Shown piece by piece: positions 1 through 7,488 of a stretch of DNA of 64,000 bases. Under the pieces are notes generated by a model, which saw nothing but the letters and a program-made list of their open reading frames with translations, was not told the DNA's origin and did not search any database. How positions within the stretch are numbered: the first letter of the stretch is position 1; each line of letters starts with the position of its first letter. The translations under genes were made by a program, and so were the position numbers. The DNA is from an uncultured Mailhella sp. (GTDB lineage: Bacteria > Desulfobacterota > Desulfovibrionia > Desulfovibrionales > Desulfovibrionaceae), in NCBI GenBank assembly GCA_910578585.1, contig CAJTRG010000009.1, positions 36,925-100,924 on the forward strand, read 5' to 3'.

Positions 1-1
1 T

Positions 2-118
2 AATTTTAAAAGTAATTGTTCCATAAATATCCATGTTATTTTTTCTGGGATTAAGTATAAAGCGAAGTTACGTGAAGAGCAAGAAAAAAGAATGTGGAGG
101 AAATTATTTCCTCTTTAA
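2..118 (+). CDS. C-terminal end of an unidentified protein (partial)
   Basis: One frame is open from the first bases of the window to a TAA at 116-118, about 38 codons. The tail is strongly basic and charged, ending in the residues KRMWRKLFPL. A hairpin with a T-run follows immediately (123-157), as expected at the 3' end of a real gene. The N-terminus lies outside the window, so no family can be named. It could be chance read-through of AT-rich DNA, but the position of the terminator argues for a gene. Confidence 0.5.
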   Translation, partial: NFKSNCSINIHVIFSGIKYKAKLREEQEKRMWRKLFPL

Positions 119-122
119 AGTT

Positions 123-157
123 AAAACCGTTATGAGTATGAACGCATAACGGTTTTT
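123..157 (+). terminator. Rho-independent terminator, hairpin type C
   Basis: Inverted repeat AAAACCGTTATG / CATAACGGTTTT with a 10-nt loop, followed by a T-run. It lies 5 nt after the stop of the partial gene. The left arm plus the next bases (AAAACCGTTATGAGT) recur exactly in the hairpin at 22484-22517. Confidence 0.75.
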
Positions 158-189
158 ATGAACGTTATTCATATGGTTTAGATTTTTTT

Positions 190-290
190 TCCACAGGAAG
201 TGGTAAGCCTCGCAGCGCGAGCGAAACGAAAACCACGCTTTCGTGAGCGAGAGCGAGTGTCGAGCAGGACGCTTGACCGAGCGATATCTT
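190..290. other. GC-rich spacer with consecutive small hairpins
   Basis: The stretch between the terminator and the flgE stop codon is markedly richer in G+C than its surroundings. It contains at least three short adjacent stems: CTCGC/GCGAG, GCTTTCG/CGAGAGC (with a wobble pair) and GTCGAGC/GCTTGAC (with a wobble pair). No convincing open frame runs through it. It could be the structured 3' end of the flgE transcript, a small RNA, or a degenerate intergenic repeat. Confidence 0.4.
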
Positions 291-1814
291 TTAGTTTCTC
301 TTAAGCTCTAATGCTCTTTGCAGCATAGTATCAACTGTTTGCAGGCTCTTGCTGTTGGATTGGAAACCACGCTGCAGAACAATCATATTTGACATTTCTC
401 TTGCCATATCAACGTTTGAGTTTTCAAGAGTTTGGGAAATAATATCGCCGTAGTTTTCTTCTCCGGCTGTGCCAAATTCAACATCTCCAGCTTCACGTGC
501 ATGTTGATAAAGGTTATTGCCGGCTCGGTATAAGCCATCTTCACTGGTGAAACGGGCAAGTGGAATTTGGTATAAATCATGGCTTTGTCCATTGGTATAG
601 GAAAGCTGCACAATACCGTTTTCATCAATGAACATATTTTGCAGTTCACCCTTGGTATAACCGTCCTGACTGAGGTTCTTGAGTGAAGCATTGGTGCGAA
701 GTGCAGTTGTGGCATTAGAATTAAATTCCGGATCTGTCATGCCGGGCAAACCGCTGAAGCTGTCGCCGATTTCTGCTGCTGTAAGGCCATTTACGCCTTC
801 ATTCTGCCCGTTTGTCCAACCATTATTATTGCTCTTCATGCCAAGATTCAAGGAAATGCTTTGGGCGGGTAAGCCTTCTTGCTGCAACGTGATAGTTGGC
901 ACGCCGTCTTGAAGATTTGCCAGTGTCCAGTTATTGAGGTCAGTCAAGTCCTCGCCATTAGGGGTAAATGCATTCATATTCATGAGTTCCCCGGCACTGG
1001 AGAATGTCATTGTTCCTGACATCAAGAGTCCTGCACTCTTCGTTCCGGCATATTCTGCACGAGCATCCATACTTGGATCCATGGCAATAATATATTCGTA
1101 AACCTGTTCGCCGTTCTTTGCTGTGACAGGGTCAAGATAAAGATTTACACTTTGGCGTACGCCATTGGCATCATAGTATTGTAATGGAATAGACTCAACC
1201 CTGCTGTCAAGAGGAGGCTCATTGTCTGCATTCCAGTTTTGTATCATGGAAAAATATGGGTTATCATCGTCTTCATAAACATTTTGCTTATTAAAAAGGT
1301 TTACGGACGCATTGATACTGGTTGTGGCTTTGGGCGGGTCACTGGAAAGCGTTTCACTGTTGGTATTAATTTGAATAGGCTGCAGTGTCTTGGAAACCGT
1401 ACCATTTTGATCAATGGGATAGCCCATAAGGTTATGGCCTGTTGGAGCCTTTAAAAAGCCATTTTCATCAAAACGGAAGTTTCCTGCTCTGGTATAATAG
1501 ACTTCATCACCCAGAGTAACCTGGAAAAATCCCTTGCCGGAAATAGCTAAATCTGTTTCCGCGCTTCCGGGTTCAAAAGCTCCGGGTTTGAAATTTGTAC
1601 GAACATCACTTATATGAGAACCAACACCAACTTGCTTTACTTCCAACTCATAGGCTGCGCCGGCCGGATAAAGATCACTCATTAAATCGCCAATCAACCA
1701 AAGCTGCTCTTTAAATCCCACCGTGTTTTGGTTTGCAAGATTTTGTCCCACAACGTTCATACTTGTTGAGTGGCTCATCATACCTGTTGCACTTGTATAT
1801 AATCCTTGAATCAT
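291..1814 (-). CDS. flgE: Flagellar hook protein FlgE
   Basis: 507 residues. The N-terminus (LYTSATGMM, then a conserved VVGQNLANQNTVGFK stretch near residues 22-36) and the C-terminus (a NVDMAREMSNMI helix near 470, ending in LQRALELKRN) are the paired rod/hook helices of the FlgE/FlgG/FlgF family. The long variable middle fits a hook rather than a rod protein. It polymerises into the external hook after export by the flagellar type III system. Length is in the upper range for hook proteins. It stands alone, with no other flagellar gene nearby. ATG at 1812-1814 is preceded by GGAG. A sigma-54 type promoter lies about 75 nt upstream. A second hook-like paralogue elsewhere in the genome is possible. 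Confidence 0.9.
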   Translation of the reverse strand: MIQGLYTSATGMMSHSTSMNVVGQNLANQNTVGFKEQLWLIGDLMSDLYPAGAAYELEVKQVGVGSHISDVRTNFKPGAFEPGSAETDLAISGKGFFQVTLGDEVYYTRAGNFRFDENGFLKAPTGHNLMGYPIDQNGTVSKTLQPIQINTNSETLSSDPPKATTSINASVNLFNKQNVYEDDDNPYFSMIQNWNADNEPPLDSRVESIPLQYYDANGVRQSVNLYLDPVTAKNGEQVYEYIIAMDPSMDARAEYAGTKSAGLLMSGTMTFSSAGELMNMNAFTPNGEDLTDLNNWTLANLQDGVPTITLQQEGLPAQSISLNLGMKSNNNGWTNGQNEGVNGLTAAEIGDSFSGLPGMTDPEFNSNATTALRTNASLKNLSQDGYTKGELQNMFIDENGIVQLSYTNGQSHDLYQIPLARFTSEDGLYRAGNNLYQHAREAGDVEFGTAGEENYGDIISQTLENSNVDMAREMSNMIVLQRGFQSNSKSLQTVDTMLQRALELKRN

Positions 1815-1887
1815 AATAGATTCTCCAATTTAAAATAAAATCAACTGTTCGGCAAAATTTTCCCTCAATTTTGCTTACTGCATATTA

Positions 1888-1903
1888 AGCATAAACTGTG
1901 CCA
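1888..1903 (-). promoter_or_regulatory. Sigma-54 promoter for flgE
   Basis: On the minus strand the sequence reads TGGCAC-N5-ATGCT, matching the -24/-12 consensus TGGCAC-N5-TTGCW at all positions but one, with exact spacing. The predicted start site is near 1877, leaving a leader of roughly 60 nt before the flgE ATG. Sigma-54 control of hook genes is well established in many flagellated bacteria. No enhancer-binding-protein site was identified. Confidence 0.75.
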
Positions 1904-1926
1904 AATCAGATTTTATTCTGTATAAC

Positions 1927-1955
1927 TTGACAAATATAATTTGAAAGTTTACAAG
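1927..1955 (+). promoter_or_regulatory. Candidate sigma-70 promoter of ackA
   Basis: TTGACA at 1927-1932 with TACAAG 17 nt downstream. A better-looking TATAAT at 1935-1940 has only a weak -35, so the exact -10 is uncertain. Confidence 0.45.
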
Positions 1956-1999
1956 AAACAACACACTAAATTTTAATTGGTTATGATAAGGAGAAAATC

Positions 2000-3226
2000 A
2001 TGGCACCAGTTAGCACAGAACTTAAAGGTAAATATGTTTTAGTTATTAATGCAGGCAGTTCTTCCTTTAAAACACAAATTCTTTCCTGTGATAATGAAAA
2101 ACCAATTCTCGCTGTTTTAGCTGAAAGAATTGGCAGTGATAATGGCAGAATTATTTTCAAAATCAATCCAGATACAGATAAAGAAGATAAACAAGCTTTT
2201 GATGTTGTTTATAAAAACCATGGTGATGGTATCCGTGATATGATGAAACGTATTGTGGATATGGGTATTTTGCCAAACTTTGATTCTATTGTTGCTTCCG
2301 GTCACCGTGTACTTATGGGCGGCCCAAATTACGCTGAAGTAAAAGTTGATGCAACCGTAAAACAAGTTATCCGTGATTATATTCCGCTTGGCCCATTGCA
2401 CAACCCAGGCAACCTTGCTTGTATTGAAGTTATTGAAGAAATTTTGCCAGGCGTTCCTGCTGTTGCTGTTTTTGATACCGGCTTCCATACAACCATGCCA
2501 AATTATGCATACACCTATGCAATTCCTCAAGAATACAGCAAAAAATATTCTTTGCGCCGTTATGGCTTCCACGGTATTTCTCATAAATATGTTTCTAAAA
2601 CCGCTGCAAAATTCCTTGGTAAAGATAATTTCACCGGTGTTTGCTGCCACCTTGGCAATGGCTGCTCCATTACCGCAATTAAAGACGGTAAATGCATTGA
2701 TACAACCATGGGACTTACTCCTCTTGAAGGCCTTTTGATGGGAACCCGCTGCGGTGATATCGACGCTTCCTTGCCGCTTTTCCTTATGGAACAAGAAGGT
2801 ATCAGCCCAAGTGATATGTCTGATATTTTGAATAAGAAATCAGGTCTTAAAGCTCTTACTGGCAGCAATGATATGCGTGACGTTGAAAGCATGTGCGAAA
2901 AAGGCGATGAAAACGCTATTTTAGCTAATAATATCTTCAACTATCGCGTTATTAAATACATTGGTGCTTACCTTGCAGTTCTTGGCGGCAAAGTTGACGG
3001 TATTTTATTCACCGGCGGTATTGGTGAAAATTCACCTATCAACCGTGCACCTATCTGCAAAGCTTTTGAAAACTTTGGTTTGGAACTTGATGAAGAAAAG
3101 AATAAAGTTCGTTCCGGTGAACCTCGTGAAATTACCAAAGCCGGAAGCAAGATTAAAGCTCTTGTTGTTCCTACCAACGAAGAACTTGAAATTATGCAAA
3201 CCACTTTAAAAATTTTAGGCTACTAA
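2000..3226 (+). CDS. ackA: Acetate kinase
   Basis: 408 residues, the usual length. It interconverts acetyl phosphate + ADP and acetate + ATP in the cytoplasm, which is substrate-level phosphorylation for an anaerobe. ASKHA-fold signatures are visible in order: NAGSSS (17-22), GHRVLMGG (101-108), FDTGFH (158-163, with the catalytic Asp), RYGFHGISH (187-195), HLGNGCS (217-223), GTRCGDID (248-255) and FTGGIGEN near 338. An AAGGAG Shine-Dalgarno precedes the ATG. The usual partner pta (phosphotransacetylase) is not adjacent on either side. A strong bidirectional terminator follows. Confidence 0.97.
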   Translation: MAPVSTELKGKYVLVINAGSSSFKTQILSCDNEKPILAVLAERIGSDNGRIIFKINPDTDKEDKQAFDVVYKNHGDGIRDMMKRIVDMGILPNFDSIVASGHRVLMGGPNYAEVKVDATVKQVIRDYIPLGPLHNPGNLACIEVIEEILPGVPAVAVFDTGFHTTMPNYAYTYAIPQEYSKKYSLRRYGFHGISHKYVSKTAAKFLGKDNFTGVCCHLGNGCSITAIKDGKCIDTTMGLTPLEGLLMGTRCGDIDASLPLFLMEQEGISPSDMSDILNKKSGLKALTGSNDMRDVESMCEKGDENAILANNIFNYRVIKYIGAYLAVLGGKVDGILFTGGIGENSPINRAPICKAFENFGLELDEEKNKVRSGEPREITKAGSKIKALVVPTNEELEIMQTTLKILGY

Positions 3227-3244
3227 GATTTTATAACAGATAAG

Positions 3245-3289
3245 AAAAAGTCCCTTTTATTGGCAAAAGCTGATAAAAGGGACTTTTTT
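3245..3289. terminator. Bidirectional terminator between ackA and the HPP gene
   Basis: AAAAAGTCCCTTTTAT / ATAAAAGGGACTTTTT pairs around a 10-nt loop. T-runs on both strands let it serve both convergent transcripts. Confidence 0.85.
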
Positions 3290-3315
3290 GCGGTAAATTA
3301 TTTACCAAAAACATG

Positions 3316-3864
3316 TTACCAAAATCTGGGATAAGAACGTTTCTTCGAAAGATTGTTGACAAGCACGCCGCAGGTAACAAGAATAATGGCGTTGCTGAGA
3401 CAAGGCACAAAGGCATAGGCAAAGCCTAAATGGGTGATTTGTTCTCCGCCGATAATGGCTAAAAGGGCAGTTGCTCCTCCGGGGGGATGAACAGTCTGGG
3501 TGGTATACATAACAGCCATGGCAAGTCCAACGGCAAGGGCTCCCGCAAAAATAACCGTATCAGGAAAAACTGAGTAGGCAAAAACACCGCAAAGAGCCGA
3601 AAAGAAATGTCCGCCAATCACATTGCGGGGCTGGGCATAGGGACTGGTGGGAATGCCAAAAATCATAACCGCACTTGCGCCAACCGGGGCAACAAAAAGC
3701 GGCTGATTGGTAAGAAATTCATGGGAAAATTTATCAATAACAGAAATCAGCATAATTACAAAGAAACAGCCAATGCAGGAAATCAGCATTTCTGAAAAAT
3801 AGATTTTTCGAGTAGGGCATTTCTCCTGTCCTTTCATTTTTTGAAAATAGGATTTATTCTTCAT
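3316..3864 (-). CDS. HPP family integral membrane protein
   Basis: 182 residues with about four hydrophobic segments (near 25-42, 57-72, 85-118 and 145-170). The family signature HPPGGAT is at 126-132. The other conserved stretches APVGASAV (59-66) and QPRNVIGGH (78-86) are present too. HPP proteins are small inner-membrane proteins, and some plant and cyanobacterial members have been linked to nitrite transport; the substrate here is unknown. The ATG at 3862-3864 overlaps the end of the upstream pseudouridine synthase gene by 11 nt. It is the last gene of the murI-truA-rluA-HPP run. An internal Met at residue 10 is an alternative start. Confidence 0.85.
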   Translation of the reverse strand: MKNKSYFQKMKGQEKCPTRKIYFSEMLISCIGCFFVIMLISVIDKFSHEFLTNQPLFVAPVGASAVMIFGIPTSPYAQPRNVIGGHFFSALCGVFAYSVFPDTVIFAGALAVGLAMAVMYTTQTVHPPGGATALLAIIGGEQITHLGFAYAFVPCLSNAIILVTCGVLVNNLSKKRSYPRFW

Positions 3865-4825
3865 AATAAGAGGCTAATATATTTGCTGATATTGTGTTTT
3901 GTAATGGGTTTGTGAGACTATTAAAATAAGGCGGCATAACAAAAACTGAAAATTCCGGGCATGTGAGTTCGTAATGATGTAAACAAAATGTTTCACCTTG
4001 TTTGTTATATTTGTCAAGTCCACAAGGGATTGAGGGCGCAGCTTTTGCTGGAGGCTCTTTTGGGATTAGTGGCTGTATGCTTTGTAACACTGTAAAATCA
4101 TTTGTTTTTGCACCGTATTTTGTATCACCTACAAGGGGATAGCCTAAATAAGATAAATGGGCACGGATTTGGTGTCTAACGCCTTGATAAATAGTACAAT
4201 CCACAAGAGAGCATGCATCGCCTGTGCCCAAAGCACGCACTTGCGTAATTCTGTCGCCAAGTTCCTCCGTTACTTTTACATTTTTATAAGTGTCTGTGAT
4301 AATTTTATTTTTTATACTGTAATTTTGAGTAATTTTTCCTTCCACAAGAGCAAAATATTTTTTTTCGATTTTTTGCTCTTTTTGCCAAGTTTTCCAGCGT
4401 ATTGCAGCAGCTTGATTTTTTGCAAAAGCTAAAATCCCAGATGTAGCAAAATCAAGACGATTAAGCAGAATATAGTCAGTGCTGATCTTCGTATGAACAA
4501 GAAATTCACATGAAAGAGTATTTTTCCCTGCCTGATGTTCGCTGTGAAAAAATGGTTCTTTCTCATAAAGGAAAAAATCCTCATTTTCAGTAATAACATG
4601 GAGTTCTTGATTGTCCGTTGTTTTTTTTGGTTCAAGAACAGTGAGAATATCATGGGATTTTACTTTATAACTTGCCTTTTGAGTTTTTCCATTCACAGAA
4701 ACAGCATTTTGTTCGCAAAGTCGTTTAACCATGCGTATGCTGTATTCTGAAAAAACAGATTTCAGGATATAATCAAGACGCTTACCCGCATCCAATTCTG
4801 TGCAAATATATTTGTTATTCTGCAT
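3854..4825 (-). CDS. RluA-family RNA pseudouridine synthase
   Basis: 323 residues. An N-terminal S4-like RNA-binding segment (about 10-65, RLDYILKSVF...VNGK) is followed by the RluA catalytic domain. The catalytic Asp is in NRLDFATSG (122-130), where most family members have HRLD. A second conserved motif, GVRHQIRAHLSYLGYPLVGD, sits near 215-235. It isomerises uridine to pseudouridine in rRNA or tRNA; which position cannot be read from sequence (RluC/RluD-like). It overlaps truA by 11 nt upstream and the HPP gene by 11 nt downstream, so translational coupling is likely. Two pseudouridine synthases of different families side by side is notable. Confidence 0.88.
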   Translation of the reverse strand: MQNNKYICTELDAGKRLDYILKSVFSEYSIRMVKRLCEQNAVSVNGKTQKASYKVKSHDILTVLEPKKTTDNQELHVITENEDFFLYEKEPFFHSEHQAGKNTLSCEFLVHTKISTDYILLNRLDFATSGILAFAKNQAAAIRWKTWQKEQKIEKKYFALVEGKITQNYSIKNKIITDTYKNVKVTEELGDRITQVRALGTGDACSLVDCTIYQGVRHQIRAHLSYLGYPLVGDTKYGAKTNDFTVLQSIQPLIPKEPPAKAAPSIPCGLDKYNKQGETFCLHHYELTCPEFSVFVMPPYFNSLTNPLQNTISANILASYYEE

Positions 4826-5600
4826 TGTTATACCAAATTTGGGACATTGTCAGCCCTTGCGGCGGCGCTGTGGGCGGAGATTTCTTTCTGTCTTTTCCAT
4901 TGATCAGGTCTGGAATATTTTGAGCTGCAATTTTTCCTTTTCCGCAGGCAACGAGCAGTCCAATTAAATTTCTGACCATTTGCTTTAGAAAACCATTGGC
5001 AATAAAGGTGATTTTCAGTTCAAAATTGTTAGGATCATTTTTGATTTGTTCTTCAAAATTGGAACGCTTGATTTCATAAAGAGTGCGAACTGTGGAATGA
5101 AGTTCTGTTCCCTGATTTTGCACAAAGGAAAAATCATGCTCGCCCTGAAGATAGGGAATTGCTGCATCAACAGCCTTTAAATCAAGTTCTCCGCAGACCC
5201 AGGTAAAAGGATAGAGTTTAGGGGGAACAAAATCTCTATTCAGCCACAGGCTGTACGTATAGGCTTTCTTTTCCACATCAAAGAGCGCGTGGAAAGTATC
5301 AGAAACAAGGGCAAAGTTTCTAATACGAATATCAGGAGGCAGGGCAGTATTGAGTGCCAGCTGCCAGTTGAGTTTTGTTTTGTCTTCTGGAATATCACAG
5401 TGAGCAACCTGACAATCCGCATGGACGCCGCTGTCTGTTCTGCCTGAGCCCTGCAAGTGGATTTTAGTATTGCAAATGCGGGAAATTTCCTTTTCTACAA
5501 GCCCTTGGACAGTAGGAAGCTCAACGCCGTTTTGGATTTGGCGCTGCCAGCCATTATAATTTGTTCCAACATAAGCAAGGGTAAGGCGAAGTCTTGGCAT
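4815..5600 (-). CDS. truA: tRNA pseudouridine(38-40) synthase TruA
   Basis: 261 residues, standard length. It modifies uridines 38-40 in the tRNA anticodon arm. The catalytic motif GSGRTDSGVHA is at 51-61 with the nucleophile Asp56. The N-terminus LTLAYVGTNYNGWQRQ is typical, and a GFLKQMVRNLIG motif lies in the C-terminal half. Its ATG overlaps the murI stop by one base (TAATG), and its own stop overlaps the next gene by 11 nt. Confidence 0.96.
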   Translation of the reverse strand: MPRLRLTLAYVGTNYNGWQRQIQNGVELPTVQGLVEKEISRICNTKIHLQGSGRTDSGVHADCQVAHCDIPEDKTKLNWQLALNTALPPDIRIRNFALVSDTFHALFDVEKKAYTYSLWLNRDFVPPKLYPFTWVCGELDLKAVDAAIPYLQGEHDFSFVQNQGTELHSTVRTLYEIKRSNFEEQIKNDPNNFELKITFIANGFLKQMVRNLIGLLVACGKGKIAAQNIPDLINGKDRKKSPPTAPPQGLTMSQIWYNNAE

Positions 5601-6409
5601 TATAAATCCACTAATTCTACATGGCTTTTATCAAGAGAAATACCTAAAAATGGTTCGCCCACGGCTTTAAATTTTGCCACATCGTCTGTGGTGAGAAAAT
5701 GCATAAATGGACTGGTATTTTCTGCCAGAGAATTGGTTGTCTGCAGGCTGGCAAAAACTTTTTTGGCTGTTGTTTGGGCTGAATCCACCAATTGAATATC
5801 CTTTCCCACGACATTTTGAATAGCATCCTTTAAAAGGGGAAAATGGGTACAACCCAGGACAAAGGTATCAGGTTTATTTTCTTGCTTTAAAATATCGTTT
5901 AAATAGTGTTTTGCCATTTCTTCGGCAAGAAAACCTTGGGAAATCCCTTCTTCTGCCATGCCCACAAAAAGAGGACAGGCTTTGCCCGTGACGGTAGCTT
6001 TGGGATTGATAGCTAAAATTGCCTTATCATAGGCTTTGCCCTGAATAGTTGACTGTGTGCCAAGGACAGCAATATGATTATTTTTTGTAGCATTGCAGGC
6101 TGCTTCTGCACCGGGTTCCACAACGCCGATAATCTCCACATCAGGATATTTTTCTTTGATAGCAGGAAGTGCCACGGAACTGACTGTATTGCAGGCAACA
6201 ATCAGCATTTTCAAATCATTTTCCATAAGCTTTTCAGTGCATTGCAGAGCATAGCGGATAATGGTTTCTTTACTTTTTGTGCCGTAAGGAAGACGGGCAG
6301 TATCGCCTAAATATATGTAATTTTCATTTGGTAGAATTTGCATAAGGGCTTTCAAAACAGTGAGCCCCCCAACGCCGGAATCAAAAAGTCCAATAGCTTT
6401 GTTATTCAT
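5600..6409 (-). CDS. murI: Glutamate racemase
   Basis: 269 residues, normal length. It converts L- to D-glutamate for peptidoglycan. Asp/Ser in GLFDSGVGG (7-15) and the two catalytic cysteines in VACNTVSS (Cys73) and LGCTHFPLL (Cys187, followed by His189) are all present. It is the first gene of the overlapping minus-strand run. A GAGGAA Shine-Dalgarno precedes the ATG. No promoter was recognised with confidence in the 100 nt upstream. Confidence 0.96.
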   Translation of the reverse strand: MNNKAIGLFDSGVGGLTVLKALMQILPNENYIYLGDTARLPYGTKSKETIIRYALQCTEKLMENDLKMLIVACNTVSSVALPAIKEKYPDVEIIGVVEPGAEAACNATKNNHIAVLGTQSTIQGKAYDKAILAINPKATVTGKACPLFVGMAEEGISQGFLAEEMAKHYLNDILKQENKPDTFVLGCTHFPLLKDAIQNVVGKDIQLVDSAQTTAKKVFASLQTTNSLAENTSPFMHFLTTDDVAKFKAVGEPFLGISLDKSHVELVDL

Positions 6410-6478
6410 AGGTATTCCTCAATAATTTCTGCATATTTTTTACAATGAATAGAGGATAAATGCAATAATTATAGTACA

Positions 6479-6505
6479 AAAAAAGGCAGATTAATCTGCC
6501 TTTTT
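6479..6505. terminator. Terminator of the Tim44-like gene
   Basis: AAAAGGCAGATT / AATCTGCCTTTTT, a nearly loopless perfect palindrome flanked by A- and T-runs. It lies 3' of the gene ending at 6527 and upstream of murI, so it separates the two minus-strand units. Confidence 0.8.
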
Positions 6506-6526
6506 CACGTATGTTTGAAAATGGTT

Positions 6527-7429
6527 TTATGCGTTTTGAATACCGTCCAGTATCCAATTTCCGTCTTTTGCTTTATTGCGTGAGAAGTTCCAAATTTCTC
6601 TTACTTGCTCGTTGTTTGGATTTTCTGCTTCTTTCATCATCACATCGAAAAGTACGGCAACTTGTTCGTAATCGCCTTCTTGTTTCACTTCCAGCACACT
6701 GGCATTAATCAGGATAATTTCTGTTTTGGAAGGATTTGGATCTTCTTTGAACTGTTCTTCAATATCCTTATGCATAATGGGTGAAGTAAATTGCTTGATA
6801 TCTTCAATATCACGCATATCCCAGGATTCCTGCATACGAACATAAAGTTTCTTGGCACCATCTAAAAATTCTTCAGTATTGAATGTACCTGTTGAGGTAT
6901 AGGGAGCTCTATTTTCTGAACGCAAATTATCCCAGGCAGAATTGCTTCCAGCCTGATAATTTTGTGTATTTGACTGGTTGTAATTCTCATTCTGAGAATT
7001 TTGTGAATAATAAGATTGTTTATTGCTGTTTTGCTTACGGTTTTTGAAAAATTTGATACCAAAATAAACGATAAGACCAATAATAATAAGGTCTAACAAA
7101 CCTCCGCCGCCGCCAAGGCCTCCGCCCATGAGCAGGGATCCAAGAAGCGTGCCAGCCAGTAATCCGCCAAAGAGACCGCCAAACATGCCCGTTCTATTCA
7201 TAGTTGCAGCGCCGGCATTATTATTGACGGCAGAGCGTTGCTGCTGTTGAAAATGTTGTTGATTTGAGGTCACGCCGGCAGGAGCTGAAGGTCTGACAGT
7301 GGTTGTTCTGCCAATGGAGCGACCGCCGCCAAAACGTCTGGCATCAGCATCATCCGGCATAGCAAAAGTACTAAAAACAGATAAAGCTAAAACTACAGCG
7401 AATAGACGAATTAATTTGTTAAGTTTCAT
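6527..7429 (-). CDS. Exported/membrane Tim44-like domain protein
   Basis: 300 residues. A signal-like segment (residues about 5-24, then FAMPDDADA) is followed by an Arg/Gly stretch and a Gln/Asn-rich linker. Two glycine-rich hydrophobic segments follow, near 83-102 and 110-125. The C-terminal domain (about 175-298) with W-D-x-R-D and a long amphipathic pattern fits the Tim44-like fold. Bacterial proteins of this layout are common and of unknown function; by analogy the domain may bind membranes or proteins. RBS is AGGATAC-like. The gene is probably single, with the AsmA-like gene upstream on the same strand 60 nt away. Confidence 0.75.
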   Translation of the reverse strand: MKLNKLIRLFAVVLALSVFSTFAMPDDADARRFGGGRSIGRTTTVRPSAPAGVTSNQQHFQQQQRSAVNNNAGAATMNRTGMFGGLFGGLLAGTLLGSLLMGGGLGGGGGLLDLIIIGLIVYFGIKFFKNRKQNSNKQSYYSQNSQNENYNQSNTQNYQAGSNSAWDNLRSENRAPYTSTGTFNTEEFLDGAKKLYVRMQESWDMRDIEDIKQFTSPIMHKDIEEQFKEDPNPSKTEIILINASVLEVKQEGDYEQVAVLFDVMMKEAENPNNEQVREIWNFSRNKAKDGNWILDGIQNA

Positions 7430-7488
7430 AGTATCCTCATATTATAATTTTTTTCTTAAGAAATAACAATTTATACAAAAATTGCAAG

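Noticed and set aside
2117..2794. Minus-strand frame of 225 codons inside ackA
   Set aside because: Antisense to a highly conserved gene; composition is typical of a shadow.
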